From: an uncultured Bacteroidales bacterium
GTDB lineage: Bacteria > Bacteroidota > Bacteroidia > Bacteroidales > F082
Direction of reading: 5' to 3'
Assembly: GCA_937896505.1 (NCBI GenBank)
Contig: CALBNP010000021.1
Location: forward strand, 1-13,117
Length of the DNA stretch: 13,117 bases
Below the pieces are notes generated by a model that was not told the origin of the DNA, ran no database searches, and worked only from the letters and a program-made list of their open reading frames with translations. Positions 6,748-13,117 of the stretch are shown in pieces. How positions within the stretch are numbered: the stretch's first letter is position 1; each line of letters opens with the position of its first letter. A program made the translations under genes and the position numbers.

Positions 6748-8031
6748 TCAATTATGTATTTGCTTCAATTCCACTTCGTTGAGTTTTCCTCCGGTGGCTT
6801 TAAGGATTTTGAAGCGATAATTGCCGATTACAAGTTCAGAGCCTTGTTCGGGAATGCTTTCGCAATAATGGATAATCATGCCTGCCAAGGTCTCATAGTC
6901 GTCGGAAACAGGCAAGTCCATCTTGTAAGTCTCGTTCAGATAGTCGATTTCAAGACGTGCAGAGAACTGGAAAATTCCATCGCCCAATGACTTCTGGAGA
7001 TTGTCTTCGACGTCATATTCGTCATTGATTTCGCCAAAAATCTCTTCCACGATGTCTTCCACGCTAACGATGCCCGAAGTGCCTCCAAACTCGTCAACGA
7101 CCACCGCCACTCCTTGGTGTTTCTGTACGAAGTGTTTCAGCAAGCGGTCGGCGGTGAAAGTCTCAGGGAAAAAATCGATGTGACGCATGATGTCGGAAGC
7201 CGTGGCTTTGCGCCCGTCGGCAACGCATCTGACTACGTCATTCAGGTGCACATAACCTACAATGTTGTCGATGTTTTCCGAATAGATAATCAACTTCGAA
7301 TGTTTGGTTTCGGTCATGTGTGCTTTCACTTGTTCAACCGAAACGGTTCTGTCGATGGCATCTATCTCATTGCGAGGCACCATGCATTCGCGCAGTTTCA
7401 CGGAGCGGAATTCCATGACATTCTGGAAGAGTTGTATCTCTTGTTTCATGTCTTGGTCGGCATCTTCCGAGTCGGCGTACTCGGCTAAGAAATCATTCAG
7501 GTCAACCGTGCTGAAATGATACTCTTCCTTTTCAACATTGATTCGGAAGACATATTTGATGAGCAGTTCGGAAATGCCGGTGTAGAGCCATGTCAATGGA
7601 TAAAGTACGCAATAGCAGAAAAAGGTTGGAAAAGCGAAAAACGCAAGGATGGCATTCGGATTGATGCGGAAAAACATCTTGGGGAAAAACTCGCCTACCA
7701 ATAGGACTAGCAAAGTGGAAAGGATGGTCTGGATGAGCAGAATCATGAACTCGTTCGACAAGGTTGCCGGTAAAAACGATGCAGCCCAAGGCCCGATGAT
7801 TCGGGCCATGCTCATACCATAGATGACCAAGGTAATGTTATTGCCTAATAACAAGGAAGTTATGAAATGCGACTTGTTATTGAGAAACAATGAAATGATT
7901 CGGGCCGACATGGTGTTCTTCGTCAGCTCAACTTCAAGCTGCAGTCGGTTTAGGCTATTGAAAGCAATCTCCAAGCCTGAGCAGAGGGCTGAGATGAACA
8001 AAGTAATCGCTACAATCCACCAATCGTTCAT
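6748..8031 (-). CDS. CNNM/CorC-HlyC family membrane protein with CBS domains (GldE-like)
   Basis: A 427-residue integral membrane protein of the hemolysin-C/CorC group, whose members are linked to Mg2+ or Co2+ export; Bacteroidota paralogues include the gliding protein GldE. The N-terminal CNNM (DUF21) domain has about four hydrophobic segments between residues 3 and 160, with the polar family motifs SGLEIAFNSLNR (18-29), LLGNN (61-65) and VGEFFPK (112-118). Two CBS domains follow (about 213-270 and 280-335), with the RECMVPRNEI entry (214-223) and the family signature VVDEFGGTSGIVSVEDIVEE (311-330). A C-terminal CorC_HlyC domain ends the protein (about 345-425). All parts are present and the length is normal. 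The ATG at 8031 lies 9 bp after the lptC stop, so the two are probably co-translated. Ion specificity and any role in LPS transport cannot be read from the sequence. Confidence 0.9.
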   Translation of the reverse strand: MNDWWIVAITLFISALCSGLEIAFNSLNRLQLEVELTKNTMSARIISLFLNNKSHFITSLLLGNNITLVIYGMSMARIIGPWAASFLPATLSNEFMILLIQTILSTLLVLLVGEFFPKMFFRINPNAILAFFAFPTFFCYCVLYPLTWLYTGISELLIKYVFRINVEKEEYHFSTVDLNDFLAEYADSEDADQDMKQEIQLFQNVMEFRSVKLRECMVPRNEIDAIDRTVSVEQVKAHMTETKHSKLIIYSENIDNIVGYVHLNDVVRCVADGRKATASDIMRHIDFFPETFTADRLLKHFVQKHQGVAVVVDEFGGTSGIVSVEDIVEEIFGEINDEYDVEDNLQKSLGDGIFQFSARLEIDYLNETYKMDLPVSDDYETLAGMIIHYCESIPEQGSELVIGNYRFKILKATGGKLNEVELKQIHN

Positions 8032-8040
8032 AGGAAATCA

Positions 8041-8598
8041 TTATTCATCTTCAACATCGAGCAGGGCGGAACCTGAAAACATCGTATATTCCGAAAAGTC
8101 TTCCTTGGCCACCAAGCTATCGCCTTCAATTTCCTTGTCGGGCGAAATGATGCGGACGTGCGACCGTGTGTGGATGACTTTTTCCTTTTGATACCAATAC
8201 AGTTTGTCGGAATACATGGTTTGCTGGTTGTCGGTGTTTTCCACCTTGACATTCCCAACGGCTTCAATCAATCCTATCTTGCCATAGCTCTTGCCGTAAT
8301 CGGCTGAAAACTCAGTGGTTTTTTGCTTGTTCTTGTCGAACATCACCATGATAAAGCCCAAGGGAAATTCCATTATCTCATCTTCATTTTCGTAACGTAT
8401 CATGCGTGGAGTACGAAGCTCCATCTGGATAATTCCCGAATCGCTACGATAGAAAACGACGCTATCGGCAATGATGCTCGATAGTGTGTCGTTGTTGGCC
8501 AATTCGTTGATGACGGAAATGGGGTTTTCACACGAAAACAACACCACGGCCATGAAGACCGTGATGTTGATTTTCAGGAATATCTTGCTAAATTTCAC
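8041..8598 (-). CDS. lptC: LPS-export protein LptC
   Basis: Predicted periplasmic component of the Lpt bridge, which passes lipopolysaccharide from the inner-membrane LptBFG transporter to LptA. The 185-residue protein has a hydrophobic N-terminus ending in LFSC (Cys23 when started at GTG), so it may be a lipoprotein rather than a transmembrane-anchored LptC; the Phe in the lipobox is unusual. The mature part is beta-rich and contains the LptC/OstA-like pattern from ADSVVFYRS through FPLGFIMVMFDKN, a TTEFSADYGKSY strand, GNVKVENTDNQQTMYSDKL and the end strand VRIISPDKEIEGDSL. No ATG is available before the signal sequence. GTG at 8598 or TTG at 8601 must serve as start; I chose GTG as the more common. 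The TPR gene stops at 8602, so coupling or re-initiation is likely. Confidence 0.82.
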   Translation of the reverse strand: MKFSKIFLKINITVFMAVVLFSCENPISVINELANNDTLSSIIADSVVFYRSDSGIIQMELRTPRMIRYENEDEIMEFPLGFIMVMFDKNKQKTTEFSADYGKSYGKIGLIEAVGNVKVENTDNQQTMYSDKLYWYQKEKVIHTRSHVRIISPDKEIEGDSLVAKEDFSEYTMFSGSALLDVEDE

Positions 8599-8601
8599 CA
8601 A

Positions 8602-10053
8602 TTACTTTCTGGCTCTGATGGTGGTGGTTTCACCAATCCAACCACCTACATTGTACGATTGTCCTTCGGCGTAGTCGTTGAAGAAGATGATGTCCATTGG
8701 TGGGAAGTATTGCGAGTAGGCGGCAATCAGGTCGCTGGCACGCTTGGCCACTGATGCATCCATGTTTCTTGCCTTCTGGAACTTATCGACAGCTGCCCAG
8801 TAAACGGCCTTGCTTTCGAGGTCGCCGCTGAATTGGCTTGCGCTTTCGGCGTAGAGCATACCGATGATGATGTAAGGTTCGCCAGCAGTTGGGTCAACTT
8901 GTGCAGCCTTGCGAGCGGCTTCGCGGCCTTTGCTGAAACTACCGGTGTTGAGGTAGCAGTAGGCGAGGTTACGGTAGGCGCGGAACACACGGTCGTTGTT
9001 GGCCGACTTGGTAGCTTGCTCAAAATAGCTGGCAGCTTCGCCAAACTTCTTGTCCTTGAAGCAACGTTGACCGAGGTTGTAAGCCGATTCAGGGCTTGGG
9101 TCAAGTTCATGGAGGTGCTTACTGGCATCGAAGAAGAGCTTCGAGTCGGTGCAATCCTTCTTGTCGAGGATGGTGGTGATGCGTTGCAGCAGGGCGATAT
9201 CATCAGGCTTTTCGGCCATCTTGGCTGTGAACACCTTGATCAGGTCTTCGCATGAAGCGAAAGGCTCGAAGAGGTTGTCGATGTTGTTCTTCACACCTTT
9301 ATAGTTATTGATGTTCTTCTCGTTCTTCTCGAGTTGTTTGTCGAAGTTGGCCACTGCTTCGGCATCATCAGCAGAAGCATCTTTGGCTGCGAGGAGTTCG
9401 GTTTCCTTTTCGGCCAGCACCTTGATGTTGTCGTCAAGTACATCGGAGAGTTCCTGATACACATCGATGACGGTCATCTTTTCAGCCTTGCCGTTGTTCA
9501 CCATGTCGGCGGCAGCACGGAAATAGGCATCGAGGAAACCCACTTGGATTTGGTTGTGGTCAACATCCAGTTCGACAGCTTCTTTCAGCACGTTGTAGGC
9601 CTCTTCGTAACGTTTCTTGTTGTAGTTATAGATAAGGTAGCCCTTCTTGGCTTTGATATTTGCGATTTGCGAAAGGCCCGTCTTTGGATCAGTCGGGAAG
9701 CAGATGGCTCTCGTATCGGCCAGCATATTCAGGGTGTCGATGTAGGCATCTTTCTGTTCGGGATTGGTACGGATTAAGTAATCCAGAATCTTTTCACCAT
9801 TGGTGTAGGTGTACTGGCTGGCACGTGGACCATTCAGGAAGACATAGCGCCATGCGCTCACCATTTCTGCGGTAGCGGCATCGGGAGCGAACTTGGCTTG
9901 TTCCCATTGCTTATAGGCTTCGCGATAAATTGATAAGTTGGTGACGGTAGCCACACTATCGACACCATACTTCGAGGTTGAGGCGTCTTGAGCCGAAACG
10001 CTCACTGCCATTCCAAAAACGGCGGCAATCACCAAAATTCTTCTAGTTTTCAT
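8602..10053 (-). CDS. Secreted tetratricopeptide-repeat protein
   Basis: A 483-residue protein with a signal peptide (MKTRRILVIAAVFGMAVSVSA, cleavage after 21), hence periplasmic or outer-membrane associated. There is no lipobox cysteine. The C-terminal half carries clear TPR units: SPESAYNLGQRCFKDKKFGE (320-339), then RAYRNLAYCYLNTGSFSKG (358-376) with the following helix to DP, then GEPYIIIGMLYAES with VDKFQKARNMD. The N-terminal half has weaker helical repeats, e.g. NKKRYEEAYNVLKEAVELD (145-163). A charged, lysine- and glutamate-rich segment between about 205 and 250 could form a coiled coil. TPR proteins are scaffolds, so the partner is the question. Its place between an outer-membrane protein and lptC, with a 3-bp gap to lptC, suggests an envelope role. 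No catalytic motif is seen. The ATG at 10053 gives a good signal peptide. Confidence 0.82.
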   Translation of the reverse strand: MKTRRILVIAAVFGMAVSVSAQDASTSKYGVDSVATVTNLSIYREAYKQWEQAKFAPDAATAEMVSAWRYVFLNGPRASQYTYTNGEKILDYLIRTNPEQKDAYIDTLNMLADTRAICFPTDPKTGLSQIANIKAKKGYLIYNYNKKRYEEAYNVLKEAVELDVDHNQIQVGFLDAYFRAAADMVNNGKAEKMTVIDVYQELSDVLDDNIKVLAEKETELLAAKDASADDAEAVANFDKQLEKNEKNINNYKGVKNNIDNLFEPFASCEDLIKVFTAKMAEKPDDIALLQRITTILDKKDCTDSKLFFDASKHLHELDPSPESAYNLGQRCFKDKKFGEAASYFEQATKSANNDRVFRAYRNLAYCYLNTGSFSKGREAARKAAQVDPTAGEPYIIIGMLYAESASQFSGDLESKAVYWAAVDKFQKARNMDASVAKRASDLIAAYSQYFPPMDIIFFNDYAEGQSYNVGGWIGETTTIRARK

Positions 10054-10118
10054 CTCTTTTATTTTTAATTGTTAAACTTGATAATTCTTGCTTCAAATAT
10101 CATTCCAAAACAGAATGC

Positions 10119-11408
10119 TTATTTATACTTTCTCTTCATGAACCACATTTCATGGACTGCAATCCCCACTCTCAGGTTGATGTAACGCTCTTGGATTAGG
10201 TTATTGGCTTTGGTGCCACATTGTCCCAATTCGACAGCAAGGTTGACCTTCGACATCGTGCGAGGCAGAGGCAGCGAAGTGCCAAAGGAAATCCCCATCT
10301 TATTGATTGAATTGCCATTAACGTTCAAATAGGTGTGTTCGTAGAAAGCTCCCATGCGATAAGTCATCCTTTTGAAATAGCTTGATATAGAGGTTGCGAC
10401 GGGCATGTATTCGCCTCCCAACGATACGCTCCATGAATCCTGCAATGGGTCGTTGATGCCTTCACGGGCAAATTTCGACCATTGCATCCAGTTGAAGTCG
10501 GCACCAAGAGTCCAGCGGTTGTCCTTCTGCAAGGCCACACCAATACCAAAACCTTGTGGCATGGTGATTTTCGAGTTATTGTTCACATTATAATAAATGG
10601 TGTCGATCACATATTCGATTTCTTGGGTGGCATCGCCTTCGACGGAACGGATGAATATGGTTTGGGCATTGCTCAAACGGACTTTTTGGGCATAGGTGAG
10701 GCCGACATTAAGATGCAGGTCGGAGGAAAGTTTTCCGGTGAAAAGGAAACCGTAATCGAACATGAACGACCTGACCATATTGTCGATGCCACGACGCGAA
10801 CTGATGAAATAAGTCGAATCGGGGAAATACAACGTTGTCAGCGTTTCAGTGTCGCCAAACACATAATTGACATTGGCACCGATTGAGAAATGTTTGCCAA
10901 GCTTGAAGGCGTTGCCAACGAAAGCCTGATTGAGGCCTCCCTTCCCTGAAAACGACGAAGTATAATGGCCAGGCTGTTCGATAGGTTTATCGACAATCAT
11001 GTTGTAGCCCACTGTGCTATAAGGTTGTGCGCCGAGAGCTACCTTCCACCACGAAGTCAGGCCAAAGGCCATTGCAAGATAATCGAACGAAGCATTTCTT
11101 GAATCTTCCGACATGAACGAGTTGCTGAACGAGGATGACTTGAAATACATGCCGACGTCGAAAAGGAAAGCCAACGAGTCGATACGGGCGTATGATGCTG
11201 GATTGGCCACGTTAATCATGCCACCTGAATATATGGCATTTGCAGTTCCACCCATACCGCCCAGTTGAACGTTCATCGACTTGTCGCGCACTTGGCCAAT
11301 GCCAAATATCGAATATGGGGAATCGACATTGGCTTGGGCAAATATATTGCTGGCCAGCGTTACAAGAAGCACTGCCACAAGCCATATTTTCAGCGAAGAT
11401 AGTCTCAT
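10119..11408 (-). CDS. Putative outer-membrane beta-barrel protein
   Basis: A 429-residue protein with a signal peptide (cleavage after IFA, residue 24). The mature start SPYSIFGIGQV (30-40) and LGGMGGTANA (49-58) resemble the N-termini of FadL-like or PorV-like Bacteroidota barrel proteins. The rest alternates short amphipathic strands rich in Y, F, W, G and S with polar loops, for example HFSIGANVNYVFGD, RWTLGADFNWMQWS and YINLRVGIAVHEMWF, as expected of a 12-14 strand barrel. I do not recognise a specific transport function. It is the first gene of the minus-strand envelope cluster, with its own promoter (11471-11501), and lies 65 bp before the TPR gene. In Bacteroidales I recall a similar order (outer-membrane protein, TPR, lptC, CNNM protein, isomerase) often preceded by the pantothenate kinase gene coaX; here a tRNA gene lies upstream instead. 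Confidence 0.75.
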   Translation of the reverse strand: MRLSSLKIWLVAVLLVTLASNIFAQANVDSPYSIFGIGQVRDKSMNVQLGGMGGTANAIYSGGMINVANPASYARIDSLAFLFDVGMYFKSSSFSNSFMSEDSRNASFDYLAMAFGLTSWWKVALGAQPYSTVGYNMIVDKPIEQPGHYTSSFSGKGGLNQAFVGNAFKLGKHFSIGANVNYVFGDTETLTTLYFPDSTYFISSRRGIDNMVRSFMFDYGFLFTGKLSSDLHLNVGLTYAQKVRLSNAQTIFIRSVEGDATQEIEYVIDTIYYNVNNNSKITMPQGFGIGVALQKDNRWTLGADFNWMQWSKFAREGINDPLQDSWSVSLGGEYMPVATSISSYFKRMTYRMGAFYEHTYLNVNGNSINKMGISFGTSLPLPRTMSKVNLAVELGQCGTKANNLIQERYINLRVGIAVHEMWFMKRKYK

Positions 11409-11470
11409 ATCAATAGTATTAAAGCGTCAAATAACAAAACAAGATACCAACACACCCAATTTTGAGCGTG

Positions 11471-11501
11471 CAAATATCGGTTTTTTTAACTCTATGAGCA
11501 A
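11471..11501 (-). promoter_or_regulatory. Predicted promoter of the envelope operon
   Basis: On the minus strand, TTG (11501-11499), a 20-bp spacer and GATATTTG (11478-11471) match the Bacteroidota consensus at all but the first base of the -7 box. Transcription would start near 11464, with a leader of about 55 nt before the outer-membrane-protein ATG. The sequence from the -7 box onward (ATTTGCACGCTCAAA) is identical to that before the ppiD-like gene. Confidence 0.55.
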
Positions 11502-11603
11502 GTTTTTATTGCTTTCTTTATTACTATTATTTTTCAAGTAACTGAAAATCAATGTAAAAAAATTATTTATTGTTTTTTTTTGTTCGATTTTTTCATTTTT
11601 TTC

Positions 11604-11633
11604 TTGGCGATAAAGAAAAAAGATGTACTTTTG
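11604..11633 (+). promoter_or_regulatory. Predicted promoter of tRNA-Phe
   Basis: TTG at 11604-11606, a 19-bp spacer and TACTTTTG at 11626-11633 match the consensus well. The predicted start is about 10 nt before the mature tRNA 5' end, so the precursor has a very short leader. The upstream stretch is strongly T-rich. Confidence 0.65.
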
Positions 11634-11649
11634 CAACCGCAAAAACGGA

Positions 11650-11722
11650 GGTACCGTAGCTCAGTTGGTAGAGCAATGGACTGAAAATCCATGTGTCACT
11701 GGTTCGATTCCCGTCGGTACCA
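11650..11722 (+). tRNA. tRNA-Phe (GAA)
   Basis: The 73-nt gene folds into a standard cloverleaf: acceptor stem GGTACCG/CGGTACC (7 pairs, discriminator A at 11722), D-arm GCTC-AGTTGGTA-GAGC, anticodon stem ATGGA/TCCAT with loop CTGAAAA, giving anticodon GAA, variable loop GTGTC, and T-loop TTCGATT. The 3' CCA is not encoded (ACT follows) and must be added after transcription. The T-stem ACTGG/CCCGT has one T-C mismatch at its middle pair (standard positions 51-63). It is the only RNA gene seen in the window. Confidence 0.96.
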
Positions 11723-11728
11723 CTTCAT

Positions 11729-11755
11729 AAGCCAGATGAAAATCTGGCTTTTTTT
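11729..11755 (+). terminator. Rho-independent terminator after tRNA-Phe
   Basis: AAGCCAGAT pairs with ATCTGGCTT (11729-11737 with 11742-11750) around a GAAA tetraloop and is followed by a T-run to 11755. It lies 6 nt after the tRNA and should separate it from lnt. Confidence 0.88.
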
Positions 11756-11793
11756 ATGAAATAAATTGTACTTTTTCCCGTTTGTTTCAAGTC

Positions 11794-13117
11794 ATGAAAA
11801 AATCGAAGAAAATATTATTAGCCGTCCTGAGCGGATTGATACTATCGGCAGCTTGGCCTACATGGGGAATCTCTCCATTTGTATTCGTTGGCCTTGTGCC
11901 ATTGCTATTCGTAGAAGACCGCATCGCAAAAGGCGAAAAGGGAAAAGTGTTTTGGCTGGCTTCTATCACCTTCCTTGTGTGGAACCTAATCACCACATGG
12001 TGGATATGGAATGCCACACCTGGCGCCATTGCAGCATGGCTTTTGGCAACTCTTTTCATGGCTGTACCCTTCTGGCTGTTCCATTTCACCAAGAAAAGGC
12101 TTTGCAACAACCGTTGGGGCACCTTCTTGCTGATTCCGTTCTGGATGTCGTATGAGCTGCTCACCTATCACTGGACAGCCAAATGGCCTTGGCTCAATCT
12201 GGGCAATGTCTTCTCGTCGAACGTTTCGTGGATTCAATGGTATGAATATACGGGAGTTGCTGGTGGGACGCTTTGGGTATTGCTTGTAAACATTTTGATT
12301 TTCACTATTTTAGATACAGCCATCAACAAGGAAAAGAAAACCAACCTGATTTTGGGCATCATTACGATTTTGCTCATTGTTGCACCTATTATATATAGTG
12401 AAAGCGTTTATAGAAACTATGTGGAAAAAGGTGACGATGTGGAAGTGATAGTGGTTCAGCAGAACTGCGACCCGTGGAACGAACAGTTTGATGCCAATTT
12501 CTACGACCAAACCATCAAGCGCAACACCTTGCTTGCCGCTCCTCTGATGACTCCGAAGACGCAATTCATCGTCAGTTCGGAATCGGCCATCCAGGAAGGC
12601 ATCTGGCTCGACCAACTTGACCAATCGGAATCGCTGCAGCATTTCCACAGTTTCATGAAAGAGCATCCTCAGGCTGCCTTCGTCATTGGTGGAACCACCT
12701 ACGAATGGGTACCAAAAGGCATGGAAGACGACTTTCCTGCCCGTCACATCATGAGCACCGACCGATACTATTATTGCCACAACTCGGCCTTGCTCATCGA
12801 CACCGTCAATGTGCAACACCGCAACAAGACCCAGCTGGCACCAGGTGTGGAAGCCATTCCCGAATGGATGGGATTCCTCAAGAACTGGTCTGTTACCATG
12901 GGCATCGCCCGCGGTACACTGAAGACAGACCCTGCCCCACACAATATGGATTTTGGCGGTCACACGATTGCTGCCGCGATATGTTACGAGTCGGCCTTCG
13001 GTGGCTATGTACGCGAGTTCACAAAGAAAGGCGCCGACTTGATCTTCGTGCTTACCAACGATGGCTGGTGGGGCGACACGCCTGGCTACAAGCAGCATTT
13101 CGAGTTCTCGAAACTGC
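11794..13117 (+). CDS. lnt: Apolipoprotein N-acyltransferase, N-terminal 441 residues
   Basis: Inner-membrane enzyme that adds the third acyl chain to the N-terminal cysteine of lipoproteins, the last step of their maturation. The gene runs off the window at codon 441; the family is usually a little over 500 residues. The first 210 residues or so are membrane segments after a basic start (MKKSKKILLAVLSG), with KWPWLNLGNVF near residue 130 typical of Lnt. The nitrilase-like periplasmic domain begins near 215. Its catalytic triad is visible: Glu263 in SESAI, Lys345 in NKTQLAPGVE and Cys397 in AAICYES, with the Lys-Cys spacing of 52 equal to that of E. coli (Lys335, Cys387). The loop NDGWWGD and the following QH also fit. 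SS replaces the common WP before Glu263. A weak -7-like TACTTTTT lies at 11769-11776; read-through from the tRNA transcript is an alternative. The six-BACON protein and perhaps LptC in this window would be substrates. Confidence 0.93.
   Translation, partial: MKKSKKILLAVLSGLILSAAWPTWGISPFVFVGLVPLLFVEDRIAKGEKGKVFWLASITFLVWNLITTWWIWNATPGAIAAWLLATLFMAVPFWLFHFTKKRLCNNRWGTFLLIPFWMSYELLTYHWTAKWPWLNLGNVFSSNVSWIQWYEYTGVAGGTLWVLLVNILIFTILDTAINKEKKTNLILGIITILLIVAPIIYSESVYRNYVEKGDDVEVIVVQQNCDPWNEQFDANFYDQTIKRNTLLAAPLMTPKTQFIVSSESAIQEGIWLDQLDQSESLQHFHSFMKEHPQAAFVIGGTTYEWVPKGMEDDFPARHIMSTDRYYYCHNSALLIDTVNVQHRNKTQLAPGVEAIPEWMGFLKNWSVTMGIARGTLKTDPAPHNMDFGGHTIAAAICYESAFGGYVREFTKKGADLIFVLTNDGWWGDTPGYKQHFEFSKL

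Noticed and set aside
9334..9777. Long open frames on the plus strand opposite the TPR gene
   Set aside because: They are antisense to a well-supported gene with a signal peptide and TPR motifs, and show no recognisable domain.
10101..10117. Hairpin CATTC/GAATG between the outer-membrane-protein and TPR genes as terminator, with nearby GATATTTG as a second promoter
   Set aside because: Only five pairs and no T-run; the -33 position is poor. The genes are more likely co-transcribed, though an internal promoter cannot be excluded.
11650..11722. tRNA-Phe as an integration site of a mobile element
   Set aside because: No integrase gene and no repeated tRNA 3' end is present in the window; the flanks are ordinary housekeeping genes.
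12310..13098. 262-codon minus-strand frame opposite lnt
   Set aside because: It overlaps the lnt coding region, where the full catalytic triad is visible on the plus strand; the antisense product has no recognisable features.

Overview
The window looks like chromosomal DNA of a member of the Bacteroidales (Bacteroidota). The evidence is: promoters of the Bacteroidota type (TTG or TTTG, about 20 bp, then TAnnTTTG) upstream of most transcription units; no Shine-Dalgarno sequences and A-rich leaders; a lipoprotein made only of BACON domains; a C69-family secreted dipeptidase; and a conserved-looking cell-envelope gene cluster. The genus cannot be fixed from the sequence alone.

Left part (1-4.4 kb): the N-terminal 217 codons of tryptophanase (tnaA, minus strand, cut by the window edge) are divergent from a secreted C69 dipeptidase (1040-2647, plus). 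Their promoters lie back to back in a 387-bp intergenic region. The tnaA promoter predicts an unusually long leader (about 255 nt) with small upstream reading frames and an 18-bp direct repeat. The dipeptidase ends at a perfect 30-bp palindrome that also closes the convergent gene for a six-BACON lipoprotein (2682-4343, minus).

Middle part (4.4-11.4 kb): five minus-strand genes, in transcription order: a beta-barrel-like outer-membrane protein (11408-10119), a secreted TPR protein (10053-8602), the LPS-export protein LptC (8598-8041), a CNNM/CBS/CorC-HlyC membrane protein (8031-6748) and a PpiD-like membrane-anchored peptidyl-prolyl isomerase (6601-4490). The first four have gaps of 65, 3 and 9 bp and look like one operon. 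The isomerase has a 146-bp upstream gap, its own -7 box and a clear terminator. The common theme is building and quality control of the cell envelope.

Right part (11.4-13.1 kb): a tRNA-Phe(GAA) gene with its own promoter and a GAAA-loop terminator, followed by apolipoprotein N-acyltransferase (lnt, plus strand, cut by the window edge at codon 441). Lnt completes lipoproteins and so fits the envelope theme.

I see no insertion sequence, CRISPR array, prophage, toxin-antitoxin pair or obvious novel defence system. The most interesting leads are the tnaA leader, the REP-like palindrome, the shared initiation motif in several promoters, and the uncharacterised outer-membrane and TPR proteins coupled to lptC.
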